Below are positions 14,241 through 32,308 of a stretch of 64,000 nucleotides of DNA, piece after piece. The stretch spans positions 3,644,763 to 3,708,762 of the forward strand of contig NC_031779.1 in assembly GCF_001522545.3 (NCBI RefSeq), in the 5' to 3' direction. The translations under genes and the position numbers were made by a program. Origin of the DNA: Parus major (lineage: Eukaryota; Chordata; Aves; Passeriformes; Paridae). Position 1 is the first letter of the stretch. Each line of letters starts with the position of its first letter. The notes beneath the pieces were generated by a model. The model saw only the letters and a list, made by a program, of their open reading frames with translations, ran no database searches and was not told where the DNA came from.

Positions 14241-14677
14241 CTGCAAGGACAGGCAGGAGACAATCAGGGCTATTATGTTGCTGCACTGCACCTTACCTGC
14301 TTCTAGAACCTACAAAGCAGAGAGCCAGGCCTCTTCCCTTTCTAGTCAACATGTAAGTTTTGATTATGTAATATCTTCATTATTAATTTGAGACTTAGTT
14401 ATCTGGCATTTTTCAAGACCTCCCTTCCCTTCACCAAAAGGCACCTGAAAAATTTATCTCTCCCTAAGAGCTTAGGGAGTATTCTCAAACATTTTATTGA
14501 AGCATCTAAGCACAGATCTCCTGTCACCTTGTCCCTTGAGCTATCTGAGGGCCTTATTTTCCTTCCACAGCTGTGAAGAGTGGTGTTTGTGATCTTTTGA
14601 ACTTTAAAAGGCAAAAGAGAAAACCAAAAATTACAGGCACAACCTAATGGGCTTTAGAAAGAGATGACCTGCACTCA

Positions 14678-16121
<1,444 letters not shown>

Positions 16122-19100
16122 CTAAGCACAGAAAGAACAGGAATCAATTCAAAGTAAGGCATACATCTTCCCTTGTAAAAGGTTACCCCATTACCTGCCA
16201 GTGCCATTTAACAGCACTTCTGTAATTTCTGACTTCATCCACTAAAAAGTCCATTACACAGAGATATACATGATTGAATTGTGAGGCCATTGCTTAACAG
16301 AGGAAAAAAGTGATTAATGCTTGCTTTCAATGAAGCACATCAAAGACTACAATTTGTACTAGAAAGAACTGCATGGGAAGAACTGCATGAGAAGAACTGC
16401 ATCATTACCCAAATATTTTCTGTTATTGTATTTGCAGGCATTAATTACAGACCTTCCCTTTTTCTAATCAGATCAACACAATAATTACTCAATTCTTCTG
16501 TTACCCCATTTCCTTTATTTATGACCTTTCACCATATTTTGTAAGTATTGTCCTGACATTTCTTTGAGTTCCATAAGAAGGGTTCAGTGTAAAACCCACC
16601 TGAATCAGCATTTGCAATGAGACACCTGACACAGAAGGAGTATGAGAACATTTAAGAAGTGCCCAAATACCCAGAAGTTTTGTTTACAGGCAAGCTGTGC
16701 AAAAGTTGACAAAAAAGGCACCAGCAAGAGCCCTGGTGCAGGCAGCAATCCCTTAAAACATTTTTTTTTCCTCCCATAGTTCCATCCTCAATCTTTCCCT
16801 AAATTTGCCTTTCTTGAATTACCTGTTCACTTAATCTTCTGTACAACACCTGCAATTCATCTGCTTCTTATCATTACAAGCTATTATATATTACAGCCTT
16901 AAACCTACACTTGCTTAAGTTGCAAAGTAAGTTCTAAAACAGCCTTCTTGTGGTAACCTCATCATTAAATTTTCTTACAAAACTATATTAAGCACCAAGT
17001 ATATATGCTATATGTGAGGAAGTACACACCCAAATTTCCTGTGATGTCTACTTGAAAGGAGAACCAATCCTCTGGCAAAAACAGTACCAAAAGCATCAAT
17101 TTGGTACATTTTCTTCTCTAACCAGAGGTAGCTGGACACAGTTGTCCACAGCAAAGATTATTTTTACACAATAAGAACATAACACAAGAAAGAATTACTT
17201 ACAGGCCAGACAAGTAAAACAGCCTTTAACATGAAAGTAATGATGTCCAGCTAGAATTACTGAAAGTAACACATAAACAGGGAAGCAATTATATCTTTGA
17301 ACATTAATATGCATTGGCAGTAACACATTAGAACCAGAAGGAGAAGAGACTTCATCCTTAGAGATCCACATTAATCAAAATAGAAAATATTTAGCTAAGT
17401 AATCATGCAGTATTATTCCAAACCTGTGGTTTTGGACTTCTGGCTTTAAAACAGTAAAAATTTGAACTTTCAGATTTAAGAAAGAAAATGACCTTTCATA
17501 AAGAATACCCTAGGGAAATTTGTAGTGTTACAAGTTAATTATTATCATGTCAAGACTCCTTGCCATGATAAGAGCATAAAATGTGCTTCAAAAAACACAG
17601 GGTGACTAAAGTTCAAGTTTTCACTTCCTGCTCCAGTAGCTCACTAAGGATTTACCAACCAGCCTTATATGGCCCCAGTTATTCTTCTGCAGAGCAGGAC
17701 TTCTCTCCTTATACGGCAAGGAAGGAAAAAACCCCAGTGCATTTGGGGCACTCCCACTGCTACCCTGCAAACATAACTTGCATTTCTGCCCTAGCACTTA
17801 CACACCACATATTTTCACAATGAGTGATGACATGGATAAGTCACCACTGGGTGGTAATTATCACTGTTATAAGGGAGATTCTGTTTTCCAGAAGGAGGAA
17901 GAAAAATGCATTTTGAAAAAGTGATTACCAAGAGGTGTGTATTCAAAACAGAAGATTCTTCTTTAAGGGAATGGCTGCTAATCACAGCCTTGAAACTTAC
18001 AACAATCTGGTTTAACAATCAAAAGCTGGAAGCTGTGCTATGTTTTGGCCACAGCTGTAGCTTTTTTTGTTGTTTGCGGTATCTGTACCTTGCACAGGAA
18101 GAAAAAAAACCCCTCCCATAACAACCTAGCTAGTCACATGCAGGGAAGGGGCAGAGTCACACCTCAGCTCGATTGCTGCAGTGCTCTCCCTCCTCAAGCT
18201 TGCAGAAATACAGCTGCAATAATAAAACCCCTCATCTGTAGCCAGCAATGCAGAAAAAGCACATATCGACGTGTGCCTGGGAATTCAGTTTTCAGCCTTT
18301 ACTCATCCCAGCACTGACTCTTCCACACAAAAACTTAAATACCATGTAAATGTGCTCTGCAGAATTCCACACCATCCACATAAACCAACTCCAGGGAAGA
18401 TACAAACGTTAACCTTTAGGGTCCTAAACCTTACTGCAACGTAGCTGAACTCTTAAGGGAAGACTTCACCAGAAGGCTGTAATCACTCCTCCAGCACTTT
18501 TCCCTCTGCCACAGAAGTTAACAGCAAAACTTCCCTTTTCAATAGAAATTCCTTAACATGCTCAGAATAACACATGTTACTGGAAGAAGGAATATTATGT
18601 GCCCTTTACTCCACAAAGGTTAGAAAACAAGTACAAGTTTTTTAAAAACAGTAACCCTTATGAAATGACTTATGGTTCTTCACTGAAAAAAACGGATACG
18701 CCAAGTGATCTGCAAGAATGCAATAGTTACACAAGCACAAGTAGCCATATTTTGCCCCATAAGGAAGATCACCTGCAAGTAACCATGAGGTTCTTTCTTT
18801 GAACTTATTGCCCAGAATGTGCAGAAAGGCCCATATTATAAGGAAATCAAATAATCACCTTTTTTTTTTTTCTATTGTAATAAATTACTCCAGAAGCTTT
18901 GTTTTTATGCAACCACTGAAGACACTGAAACTGCCTCAGAGAACACTGTACATTTTACAGCAGGAAACATAAAGCTACAGCTGCTGGAACTCTCAAAGGT
19001 CAGCGATAAGACAAAGAACAGCCCTATCAGGTTTTTTTAATTGTGATTGCCACCCATAATTACATCTCTCTGCTACGTAAGCCTATGCTGCTCACACCTG

Positions 19101-19702
19101 ATCTTGCCTCTGCCTAAAACCAAGCCTACTGTTCCTTTCCGCTGTTGGCGAGCAGTTTTGATGAATCCACACTACAGATGTACAGATGTACACTACAGAT
19201 GTACAGGGGCTGTACATTGTCGGAGTGCTGTCAGGTACTATGGGCCACCTCAGGTTTACTCTTACACCCTTCCCAACAGCCGCCATGCTGACTTCCCACA
19301 GATGAACTCGTCCAGATGGGATAAGAGAACTAAGACTTGTAAGGGGAAAAAACCCCATAAAACCTTGCTCATAGCCTAATACAAAGCAAGTAATCTCAAA
19401 CATATCGCCTAAATCCAATCTCATTCCAGCTCGGGGTTTTGCTGTTGACCAGCACACCCAGTGCCGGCTCCCCGCGCAGCGCACCTGGGCCCGGCCCACG
19501 CAGCTCTCGGGTTACGGAGCCGGGAGCGCGGGGCTGCGGCCCGGCCCGCCCGCCAGGTAACAACCATCCTGTGGGACACGGCGGCGGAGCGAGCGGCCTC
19601 GCACTCCGCCGGCCGGCCGGGGAGGAAGGCGGGGCAGCCGCGCCCCGAGACCCGCCGGACCCCCAAGCCCCGGGCCCAAGCCGGGCCGAGGGGCGGCCCT
19701 AC
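16122..19702 (-). other. TPM1: TPM1 intron between exons 1b and 3
   Basis: The longest intron (3.6 kb) that is common to all isoforms. It contains a short triplicated 14-mer (about 16366-16406) and a small tandem at about 19173-19207. No gene or transposon was recognised. It could hold enhancers, but none is identifiable from sequence alone. Confidence 0.55.
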
Positions 19703-19834
19703 CTCCTCCCGCAACGCCCGCTCCTGGTCCACCTCCCGCTGCAGCCGTCCCGCCCGCTCCTCCGCGGCGTCCGCCTGCTCCTGCAGGCTGCGAATCTTCC
19801 TGCGCACGGCCTCGAGCGAGCTCATCGCCGCCAT
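19703..19834 (-). CDS. TPM1: TPM1 exon 1b, start of short isoforms
   Basis: First coding exon of the low-molecular-weight isoforms: 44 residues beginning MAAMSSLEAVRRKIRSLQEQ and ending LREE, spliced in phase 0 to exon 3. I chose the first ATG (19832-19834). A second in-frame ATG three codons on could also serve, but the MA-x-x-S-S start fits the family. The donor is GTAGGG. It lies inside its own CpG block, upstream of a 3.6-kb intron. Confidence 0.96.
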
Positions 19835-22502
<2,668 letters not shown>

Positions 22503-22995
22503 CTAGGTGCACAAGAGGAAATATAACAAATATGTTTCTCCCTTGGCTTAGAAAACTGTGAAATTAATTTATAAATCACTCTCCCTTTCTCCTTCCTCCT
22601 TCGGGATCTCCCAGAAACGTGCAAACAATGTCCCCCTCCCCGAATCGAATAAAGCCTTAGGTGTAAAGGAGGGGGGGTTGGAGAAATAAAGAAGTGGGGC
22701 ATGCGTCCGGAGAAGGATGGGAGGGCAGCTGGAATCGGACACATCTGCTGAGCGATGCTGGAGTGGGAGAACACAGCTTTAATTGTCCTTTGCCAAATCG
22801 CTGCACGTCTGTCCAGCGCTACCCAGGTGCTCCGGGCAGCCTCTCTAAGCCGACCCCCTGTGACAAAGGCACAGACGCCACGTAGCTGTCCCAGGGCCCT
22901 GCTCCCCCGCTGGAATGGTGGGGACGGGGGAAGGACCTCCTGCCGCACCCCTGGGAACCTCCAGCCGGCGGCTGCCAGGCTGAAATTCTGCCTTA

Positions 22996-24400
<1,405 letters not shown>

Positions 24401-25454
24401 CCCTGCCGGGGGTACCCAGAGCTGCGGGGGATGGAGCCCAGGAAAAGCTGGGGCAGGGAAAGCAGCTATGGAGGTGACTTGTGTCCTTTCATAATGCCAG
24501 CGAGGAACAGCAGCAGATAGACAATTACCAAAATTACATATAATTAAGTAGAGACGTATTTAATTAACTTCTGGTGTGTCTCTCACAGTCTCATCAGCAG
24601 AGTGAGCAAGACCCAACACGCTGTCCTCAAGACTCACGCTCCCTTGTACAGTTTAGAAAGTACAGGGATGTGCATGAGTCCCACAGGATTTGGGTTGCAC
24701 AAAGAGAAAATTAGGCAGCCTCTTTGTCTACACTCAATGCTTGGAGCAGAAAATTCCTCCCTGGTGCTGTCACTGGATCAGCTGAAGCGATGTTACTTTG
24801 CAGGAGGAGGGAATGTCCTATAACTTCTGGCCCATGGTACTTGCCAGGACAGTTAAGGTCTGGGTTTGCAAAGCAGGCCTTGGAGGCCAGCTCCTTGTTT
24901 AAACAAGCTGCAGCACAAAACTTCGTCTCTACAAGATAGCAAAGCCTCCTGATGAGGGTTCAGACCAACAGTTACCATCCCCAGGTCCTCAGAAAGGCCA
25001 TCATCTGAATTAACCTACGAAATTAACCTAGGAACTATACAAAATTCAGAGGCTCACAGCTAGGCATGGGGATTCACGTGTACTGCTTCTAGGGAGCAGA
25101 AGTCCACTGCCAAAATAGAAACTTTCCTTATGTCTGCTTAAGAAAAGATGATTTCTCACTGCAGTCCTTTCTCAGTGCATTGGTTTAATAACCAAACTAG
25201 TACAACAATAATTGTAAAAAGTTTTTCTCTTTGTCCTTTTCTTGATTTTACACTACAGTCAATTAGAACACGTTAAGGCCTTTCTGAGACAAGTATAGTG
25301 AATATCAAAAAGATACCTAGTTACATATTGTTCAACAACCTGACTGCTTTTTAAAATGCATCAGTATGTTTTGATCCTAGTTTAGGAGAACATATTCCAC
25401 TGCCACAAGAGATGACTTAAAAAACATAGAGTATTATCACTAAAGGACACGAAA
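24401..25454. other. Upstream flank of TPM1, no gene seen
   Basis: GC content drops to AT-rich background. No exon or repeat was recognised; distal TPM1 enhancers may be here, but none is identifiable. Confidence 0.5.
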
Positions 25455-26290
25455 TGATTCACACAAACACTCTCAGTGTCAAAACAAAAAAACCCATCTT
25501 TTATTCTCTGGCTCCAGTATTTATAGATTCTCAACAACAACCAGGGATTGGACAATTAAGTTACCACCTTCCCAAGCACACTGGTCATGAGAAATGTCCA
25601 TCAAAAGACATTTCTTAGAAGGAATGTGATAAACATGTTTATAGGACTTTCATGGGAAAGTAACTAAAACTATAAAGACATTATCAGAAGGCTTAATTTC
25701 AGGGTGACAGAGTATCATGGCTAGGAACTCACTGAGGTAGCTCATCTCACTTCGGTGAAAGAAATTAACAAGAAATTAACAGAAGGGAAAAAAAAACCCT
25801 CTATTCCCAAAAATAAAAATAACCACAAAAACAAATTAAAAACAAACTTTACCTCTAAACAACTCATCATTAAAATAATACCCCATAAATTCATAACCCA
25901 AAAACACAACTATAGAAAAGCCATAAAAATAAAAATTTCACAATTACAAAGTTTTTGCCAAACAACTACTATTCATAAAAATTATATAATTAGTTACTAT
26001 ATAATTAGTAACTAATTTAACATCCCAAGTTTTATCTACATTATCAATTAAAAAAATTAAACAAAAAATATATTCTAAAAGTATTATTCTAATTCTCCTT
26101 ATTCTTTTAGTTCTTTGAATAAAATTTCTTTATACCTTTTAAAATTTAAGCTTATTTTAGCCTCCTCCTAATCCATATCTCACAACAAAAAATAAATAAG
26201 TACACTAATAATTTTAACCAACACTAAACCCACCACACTATTTGGTGAATTGGCCAGGAAATTAATTAATTGTCTTACAAAATTAAACAA
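25455..26290 (-). mobile_element. Probable antisense LTR with a G-depleted U3
   Basis: Read on the minus strand, TATAAATACTGG (TATA-like, about 25516-25527) is followed within 20 nt by AATAAA (25500-25505) and a U5-like stretch ending in TGAATCA near 25455. This compact TATA/poly(A) order is typical of alpha/betaretrovirus-like LTRs. Upstream, plus-strand 25801-26240 has only about 13 G in 440 bases. A similar G-poor U3 is seen in the better-bounded LTR at 27225-27776. The 3' boundary is not certain and no target duplication was found. Confidence 0.4.
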
Positions 26291-26905
26291 ACAGCTGTCT
26301 GGCTAATTTGGGAGTAGTGCTGATAGACTCTTAAAAGAATGCCTGTGCAGCTCCAGCTTTCTGAAAGAATGTTGGCCATGACATGGGAGCCTCTAGGATA
26401 CATGAGAAAGTATGAGATACAGGGAGAAGGAAAGGAACTCAAAGTTTAAACAAAAATACCTGAAGGATGGTATCACCTCCACAGGAAAAAAAAAAAAAAA
26501 TCATGAGGTTCTACTTACATGAAAATAAGTTCAGTTATTAAGCTTTGTTTATAGGAAGATGATACCTGTATCCATGGGGCTGAACTGGCTGATGGTGATT
26601 TATTTTATTCTTTTCCTCTTGGAGGAAATGTGACAAGTACTGACATGTGTTAACATGCTTGCTATACCTTTCATTAACAATTTCAAAAACTTGGAAACTT
26701 CTGTTCCAGCTGGCCAAGAAAGATAGGCTTAGAAATTAAATAGCTTGTATAGTCTCTCCCTCTAATTGATATGTGAAGACAGATTGCATACAAATTATTT
26801 TTACTTATTGAAAAAAGAAGGCAGCACAAACTTTGTTTTTATGACATAATACCAATTCTCTAATGTTGCTTGTTACCTCTTGTTCACCACAATGGCTTGT
26901 CTCAT
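26291..26905. other. Spacer between LTRs, no gene seen
   Basis: AT-rich sequence with an A run near 26486. Nothing else was recognised. Confidence 0.4.
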
Positions 26906-26960
26906 CATCTCATCTCATCTCATCTCATCTCATCTCATCTCATCTCATCTCATCTCATCT
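26906..26960 (+). repeat. Pentanucleotide microsatellite (CATCT)n
   Basis: Eleven uninterrupted CATCT units, with a partial unit on either side. Likely length-polymorphic. Confidence 0.97.
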
Positions 26961-27224
26961 CAATCTCATCAACAAATGGTGCAGGAATTCCCTAGCAGTA
27001 GTATAGCTTTCTTCTGGGGAGTACCTACTCAACTCATTTTGAATTCTGTTAATTTAATTAGGCTCTTTAGAAAATCAAGACAGCCAAGCCAAAGCACCAG
27101 GAAAGGATACCTGGTTTTGAAACTCACAACTCCTTCTGTGAGCAGGTGATGCCACACTTCAGGCTTACTGACAGTATAGCACAGAGTAAGGCTAGGACAT
27201 GTTTATATAATGATGTTTCTGTCA

Positions 27225-27776
27225 TGTAGTAAGGATTTTGTGAGAGAGATGGGACCACAGGGAGACGTTTCAAAAATAACGATTTATTATTTTCTTCTAC
27301 AGTCTCATGAAGGAATAAGTCTTACTCTTATTCACCCTTATTCACCAGACATTCTTGGTCAGTGGTCACAAGGCCATGGGTCACAAGGTCTTTTAAAAGT
27401 TATTTAACCAATAAACTAACACCACAAAAGAATGTTTCTACTTCCACACCAATAACTAATTTATAACTTATTTTGTTTTATACATCTCTGCTGCAGTGCG
27501 GACTTTCTTCTCTAATTATATAGTGACACACAAAACTACTTATTATACCTTAAACTTCTTATTACTTTTATAATTGCTTCTATATCTTAACTTTAAAACC
27601 TTAAAACTTCTTAAAACTGAATCTGATGTCTTTCTATTTAAAATCACATTTTTACTTATGATTCTAAGTTTGGAAGCTTTCTCCAAGGCCTCAAGTCAAA
27701 CCCTGTATCCATGTCTATATCTAAGCTTATATTGACAAGATTTTGACAGTTTTCTGTGTTTGGAATTCCCATATCA
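27225..27776 (-). mobile_element. Solo LTR, antisense, with 5-bp target duplication
   Basis: The 552-bp block starts TGTAGTAAGG and ends CCCATATCA in plus orientation, and is flanked by TGTCA at 27220-27224 and 27777-27781. On the minus strand it therefore starts TGATATGGG and ends CTTACTACA. An AATAAA signal lies at 27283-27288 on the minus strand, about 60 bp before the LTR end. The U3 is poor in G on the plus strand. No internal retroviral sequence remains. The 5-bp duplication would suit ERVL or some other classes; family not assigned. Confidence 0.65.
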
Positions 27777-28047
27777 TGTCACCTATCCCTTGACATAGGC
27801 AGAAATTTGCCTTCAGGAGGATCTGCTCTTTGGGCATAGATTGGGTTGGTTACAGGGGGTTGATTCTGATAACAGACAAAAGGGTAGGTGGTCATAATCA
27901 TTTGGAAAAACTTCAAACATTCCCTTGGAGTTGCTTTACCTACTTCTTCTCCTAGGTATCTTTTTTTTTTTCCTTTTTTCTTTTTTTCTTTCCCAGGAAT
28001 ATACAGGAAATGACACCTAACAACTGGTTCTGCCAGTTCTATAAAAC

Positions 28048-28082
28048 ATGCCTCCTAAAAGACTATTAAAGATTCAAATTAG
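28048..28082 (+). CDS. Candidate first coding exon of an unrecognised plus-strand gene
   Basis: An exceptionally pyrimidine-rich acceptor (about 27960-27996, ending TTTCCCAG) precedes an 86-nt stretch ending at an AG|GTCAGT donor at 28082. Within it, an ATG with A at -3 opens MPPKRLLKIQI plus two bases. The upstream frames of the stretch contain stops, so it could only be a start exon. Its exit phase (2) matches the entry phase of the candidate exon at 45821. The pyrimidine run could equally be a simple low-complexity tract, so this is weak alone. Confidence 0.2.
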
Positions 28083-30235
28083 GTCAGTCAGAGTGAACTC
28101 ACAGGCCTGTATGTGTCATTTGAAAAGTGGAGCGTTCCCTCACAGGAAGGCAAATATAAATGAAATAGAAACCAATTTTTCAAAAGTCTCTGAGACCTCT
28201 GCTGCCCTTGTTAAACAGAAATGTTCCTTTTGGACAAAGGGAGCCAGCAACATGAGCGGATGATATTATCAAATATTAGGAAATTGAAAACATCTGTATT
28301 CACCTAGAAAAACAAATAAAATAATACTGATGAAATCAGGAAGGTTTTACTAGTACAGTCAGTATATTTTATCCTGTAAGGATCTCCAAGAGCTTTGCAC
28401 TAAAGAAATTGAGGGACAATATTTCTAAAAGAAGCATAAAAAAAGCAAATTTTCCCTGGGCAAATTGCTCATCTATGCTCCAGCCATAAGGCATGAGAAG
28501 GCCCTAAGACAGAAGGGAGGGATCCTGATGGCCAGTTCTCTGCACAGCTCAGTAGGCAGCAAACAAGTACAGAAATACCCCAGAACATGCCAGTCATGCT
28601 CAATATATGCTGTAACCCTGTAAAAGTTTTCTGTAACATTTCCTAGGTAATGGTGGAGAGCAATTTAGCTTTTGCAGTTAAGAACTATGGGATGATTTGT
28701 TGGAAAATTAAGCTTTAAATTATTTTAATAGTTTTCCTCTTCAGAACTAATGTTTCTGTTTGGTTTGTCATTCAAGAAATTAGTGAACTCCTTAAGTATA
28801 AAAGTATTTATAGCATAGTCTGCACCTGCCCTGATCTATAATCTGAAGGTCTACTCAGATACCATACCAAATGTTAAGAAGCTCATGACCTAACTCATGA
28901 CCTAAGATCTTAAAATAGCTCTGAGAAGCTATTTTTTTATTTTTTCCCTAAGAGTCTTTTCAGTCTAATTGCACTACTGTTATTCACTAGATTTCAGTTG
29001 AACAAACACGTCTTGCAAGTTTTTGTATTGTGCTTCCTTCTTAAATCAGATTTACTTTAGCTGGTAGCTAGGAATTACTAATGTCATTCTCTGAAAAAAA
29101 TCTACAAAAAACAAGTAACAGAAAGGCAAAACCCAAAGCTCACTGTTGGTAAGATGTCTCCCTACATCCTTTTCTTTATAGCTTCAGAGCTCTTCAGATC
29201 AAATAAAGATTAATAGATAATTCAAAACTGTTTATCTGTATTTTTATATTGTTGGATTTATGTCCCGCTCAGTGAAGTCTCAAGTCACTTACTTAAATCT
29301 GACTGAAGTACTCTTATATTTTAAAAAAAGTGTTTAAAAAATAGTCTTGAAAAAGAATACCCAGTCCATTTTGAGTATGGTATTGTACAATAGAAAAGAA
29401 GGTGAAGAGATTGAGTAACTGAAAAGGGCAATTAATATGCAATGTGGTGGGGGGAAAAGAAATATTAAAATCAACTGTACACAAAAACCAAGCAAAAAGA
29501 ACTGTGAATCAACAAATACAAAAAGAAGCAATTCTTCTGGTGAGAGTCCACTTGTGACCTTACAGTGGTACAGAAATTACATTAAATTCTGTGATCTCTT
29601 CTGGTTTACACCATACCAGGTGATATCAGACCCAGTTCTAACTGAATGCAATTGAAAAAAAAGTTGTGGACAACAAGAAGGCAAATCAATACCTTCAAAG
29701 GCAGAGTTCCATCCTTGTGAAGCAATTCATTTGCCAGTGCTTTGAGCATATATCTATATATAGATAAATACACTATCATTGTAACATCTCCTGCCATATA
29801 TACAGGACTACAACGTGTCCTGGAGTTTAGCTTTGAAGTTTAGTTGGGGATTTTTCCTTGGCAGAACAAGGAGCAATTACCACTGCATGCCTCTAACAGT
29901 TTTGTGTTACTGATCTTACTGGTACAGTAACATATGATGGTAGAAGAGAGCAGGCATGAAAAATAGGAAACAAGAAACCCAATTATGTTTCTGATGTCCA
30001 CGCCTTGATACAACAGTAGAGAGATGCTGAAGAGAAATATCACGGCAGACAGCTATTCCCCTTCTCCAGGCTGCAGCTGGGAAAAGTTCAGGTGTTTTAG
30101 GAATGTCCTGAAATCACATCAAAGCTCACAGCAGTTCATACAGCAGTAGCAACTTCTGCAGCACAGAAGGAAAAAGAAAAGCAGCTGCAGCAAGTGAATG
30201 AGCAGAAGTTGTTGGGCTGTACATGTGAGCACTCC
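28083..30235. other. AT-rich non-coding sequence
   Basis: No gene or repeat family recognised. Short open frames lack coding character. Confidence 0.5.
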
Positions 30236-30627
30236 TGTCCTGGGGTGACTTTATGATGCTTGTATCCCCAGTCACCTTGTTTATGTTACATATTAAATTC
30301 TACACCTTTAAAACTGGCTCTGAGAGTGAAGTGAGGGGATGAAGAAGCTGCAGTTTGTATTGAAAGAACCCTCACTGCCCCACATCCTGCTCCTACTGTG
30401 GTGTCTGCAGCACAGACAGACAGCAGGACAGAGCTCTCCTTTGCTTTTAATTTTAGTTTTTAGCTAGCTGAGGCAGGGAAGTTCCCTGGACTGTTTTTTT
30501 TCCTTTTTCCCTTGGATCTGTTCAAACCTGCTATGGACAGAACACCCAGACAAACCCCAGGAGCTCACGGCTGTGGACCACAGGGGCCTGGGCCTTGGCA
30601 CTTTCCAGTGCCAGAGGGACTGATAAG
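30236..30627 (+). repeat. 5' LTR of the ERVL remnant (3'-truncated)
   Basis: It begins TGTCCTGGGGTGACTTTATG and ends abruptly at GGGACTGATAAG. It lacks the terminal portion seen in the related LTR at 36188-36250. Confidence 0.8.
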
Positions 30628-30803
30628 CTTCTGCTTTAGCAATGATGAAGCTGGATGACAGGGAGGAGACCGTGCTGGATATGGTGAAGAAGCCCCGAGC
30701 ATATGCAGATGATGTGCATGGCCCCACACATGCAAGAATCTCAGCTGTGGAAACACATCTGCAGAAATTAGAAGCCAAGATAGAGGAGAATGCATATTAC
30801 TGA

Positions 30804-31432
30804 ATGCAGCCAAATTGTGAGCCCTCTCTACCTGATCACCCACAAAAAGAACACTTTCCAGTGGGGTTAGAAGTGTCAAAGATAGATTGGCAACACAAGG
30901 TAGAGTTGTTCATAGCTCGATGGGCCCATGACGCCTCAGGCCATCAGGGCAGAGATGCCACCTATAAGTGGGCACGAGACCGAGGGGTGGATTTAACCAT
31001 GGACAGCATTTCCCAGGTTATCCATGACTGTGACACATGTGCCACAATCAAGCAGGCCAAGCAGTTGAAACCCCTATGATACGGTGGACATTGGTCCAAA
31101 TATAGGTATGGGGAAGCCTGGCAGATTGACTACATCACACTGCCCCAAACCCACCAAGGCAAGCACTACATGCTCACAATGGTAGAAGCCACCACTGGAT
31201 GGTTGGAAACCTACCCTGTGCCTCATGCCACTGCCCGGAACACCATCCTGGGACTTGAAAAGCAGGTCCTTTGGAGGCATGGCACCCCTGAGAGGATTGA
31301 GTCAGACAATGGGACTCATTTCAAGAACAGCCTTATAAACAGCTGGGCTAGGGAACATGGCATTGAGTGGGTGCACCATATCCCCTACCATGCACCTGAT
31401 GAAGGAAAGTGGAGAGGTACCATGGACTGTTA
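30804..31432 (+). pseudogene. Broken retroviral integrase (ERVL pol remnant)
   Basis: The fragment retains an HHCC zinc-binding segment (His pair in HDASGHQG, Cys pair in CDTCATIK, about 30928-31060). A stop at 31077-31079 then interrupts it. Next come the first catalytic Asp (WQIDYI, about 31120) and the second Asp (ESDNGTHF, about 31300). A frameshift just after the HIPYHAP motif near 31395 destroys the context of the catalytic Glu, and the frame ends soon after. Further stops follow. It cannot encode active integrase. Confidence 0.85.
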
Positions 31433-31918
31433 AAAACCACCTTGAAAGTATTGGGTCAAGGATCTTTCAAAAACTGGGAGCAGTATCTAGCAAAGGCTAC
31501 CTGGTTAGTTAACACCTGATGTTCCACCAACCAAGCAGACCCTGCCCAATCCAAGCCCCTGCATACAGCAGATGGAGACAAAGCCCCAGTGGTACATGTC
31601 AGATGTTTGCTAGGGAAGATAGTTTGGATCAATTCTGCTTCAAGCACAGACAAATCCATTTGTGGCATTGTCTTTGCTCAAGGACCAGATTGTACATGGT
31701 GGATAATGCAGAAAGATGGAACAACACAATGTGTACCTCAGGGAGACCTGATTGTTGGGTGAGAACCATGAGTAAATATCACTGTTTGCTGAATATCATT
31801 GTCCTTCTCTGTGTATATGCATACATATGTGTATGTATAATATAATGTATGTGTTTGTAGAGTTAGAATATATATTAGTTTTGGTAATAAGTTGATGATA
31901 TGGAGATAAGGGGTAGAA

Positions 31919-32308
31919 TGTTCTGGGGTGATTTTATGATGCTTGTATTCCCAATCACCTTGTTTATGTTACATATTAAGTTCTGCACCTTTAAGACTGG
32001 CTCTGAGACCAAAGAAGGGGGGAAGAAGAAGCCACAGTTTGTGTTGAGAAAGAGCCCTCACTGCCCCACATCCTGCATCCTGACTGTGGTGTCTGCAGCA
32101 TGGACAGACAGCAGCACAGAGCTCTCCTTTGCTTTTAGTTAGTTTTTAGCTAGCTGGGGCAAAGTTCTCTTGTCTGTTTTTTCCCCTTTTTCTTGGATCT
32201 GTTCAAACCTGCTCTGTACTGAAAACCCAGACAAACCCTGGGAGCTCACACTTGTGGCCCACTGGGGCCTGGGCCTTGGCACTTTCCAGTGCCAGAGGGA
32301 CTGATAAG
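31919..32308 (+). repeat. 3' LTR of the ERVL remnant (same truncation)
   Basis: It begins TGTTCTGGGGTGATTTTATG and aligns with the 5' LTR throughout. It ends at the same GGGACTGATAAG point before unrelated flank. Confidence 0.8.

Larger units (their letters stand above)
30236..32308 (+). mobile_element. Deleted ERVL-type endogenous retrovirus (provirus remnant)
   Basis: Two direct LTR copies (30236-30627 and 31919-32308) flank only 1.3 kb of internal sequence. All gag and most of pol are missing. A short internal piece is followed directly by the end of RNase H/integrase. The 3' internal end is AT-rich and carries no env, as is usual for ERVL. In-frame stops and frameshifts break the remaining pol, so it is non-functional. 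The family assignment rests on the TGTCCTGGGGTGA-type LTR start and integrase character known from avian ERVL, recalled rather than searched. Confidence 0.85.
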
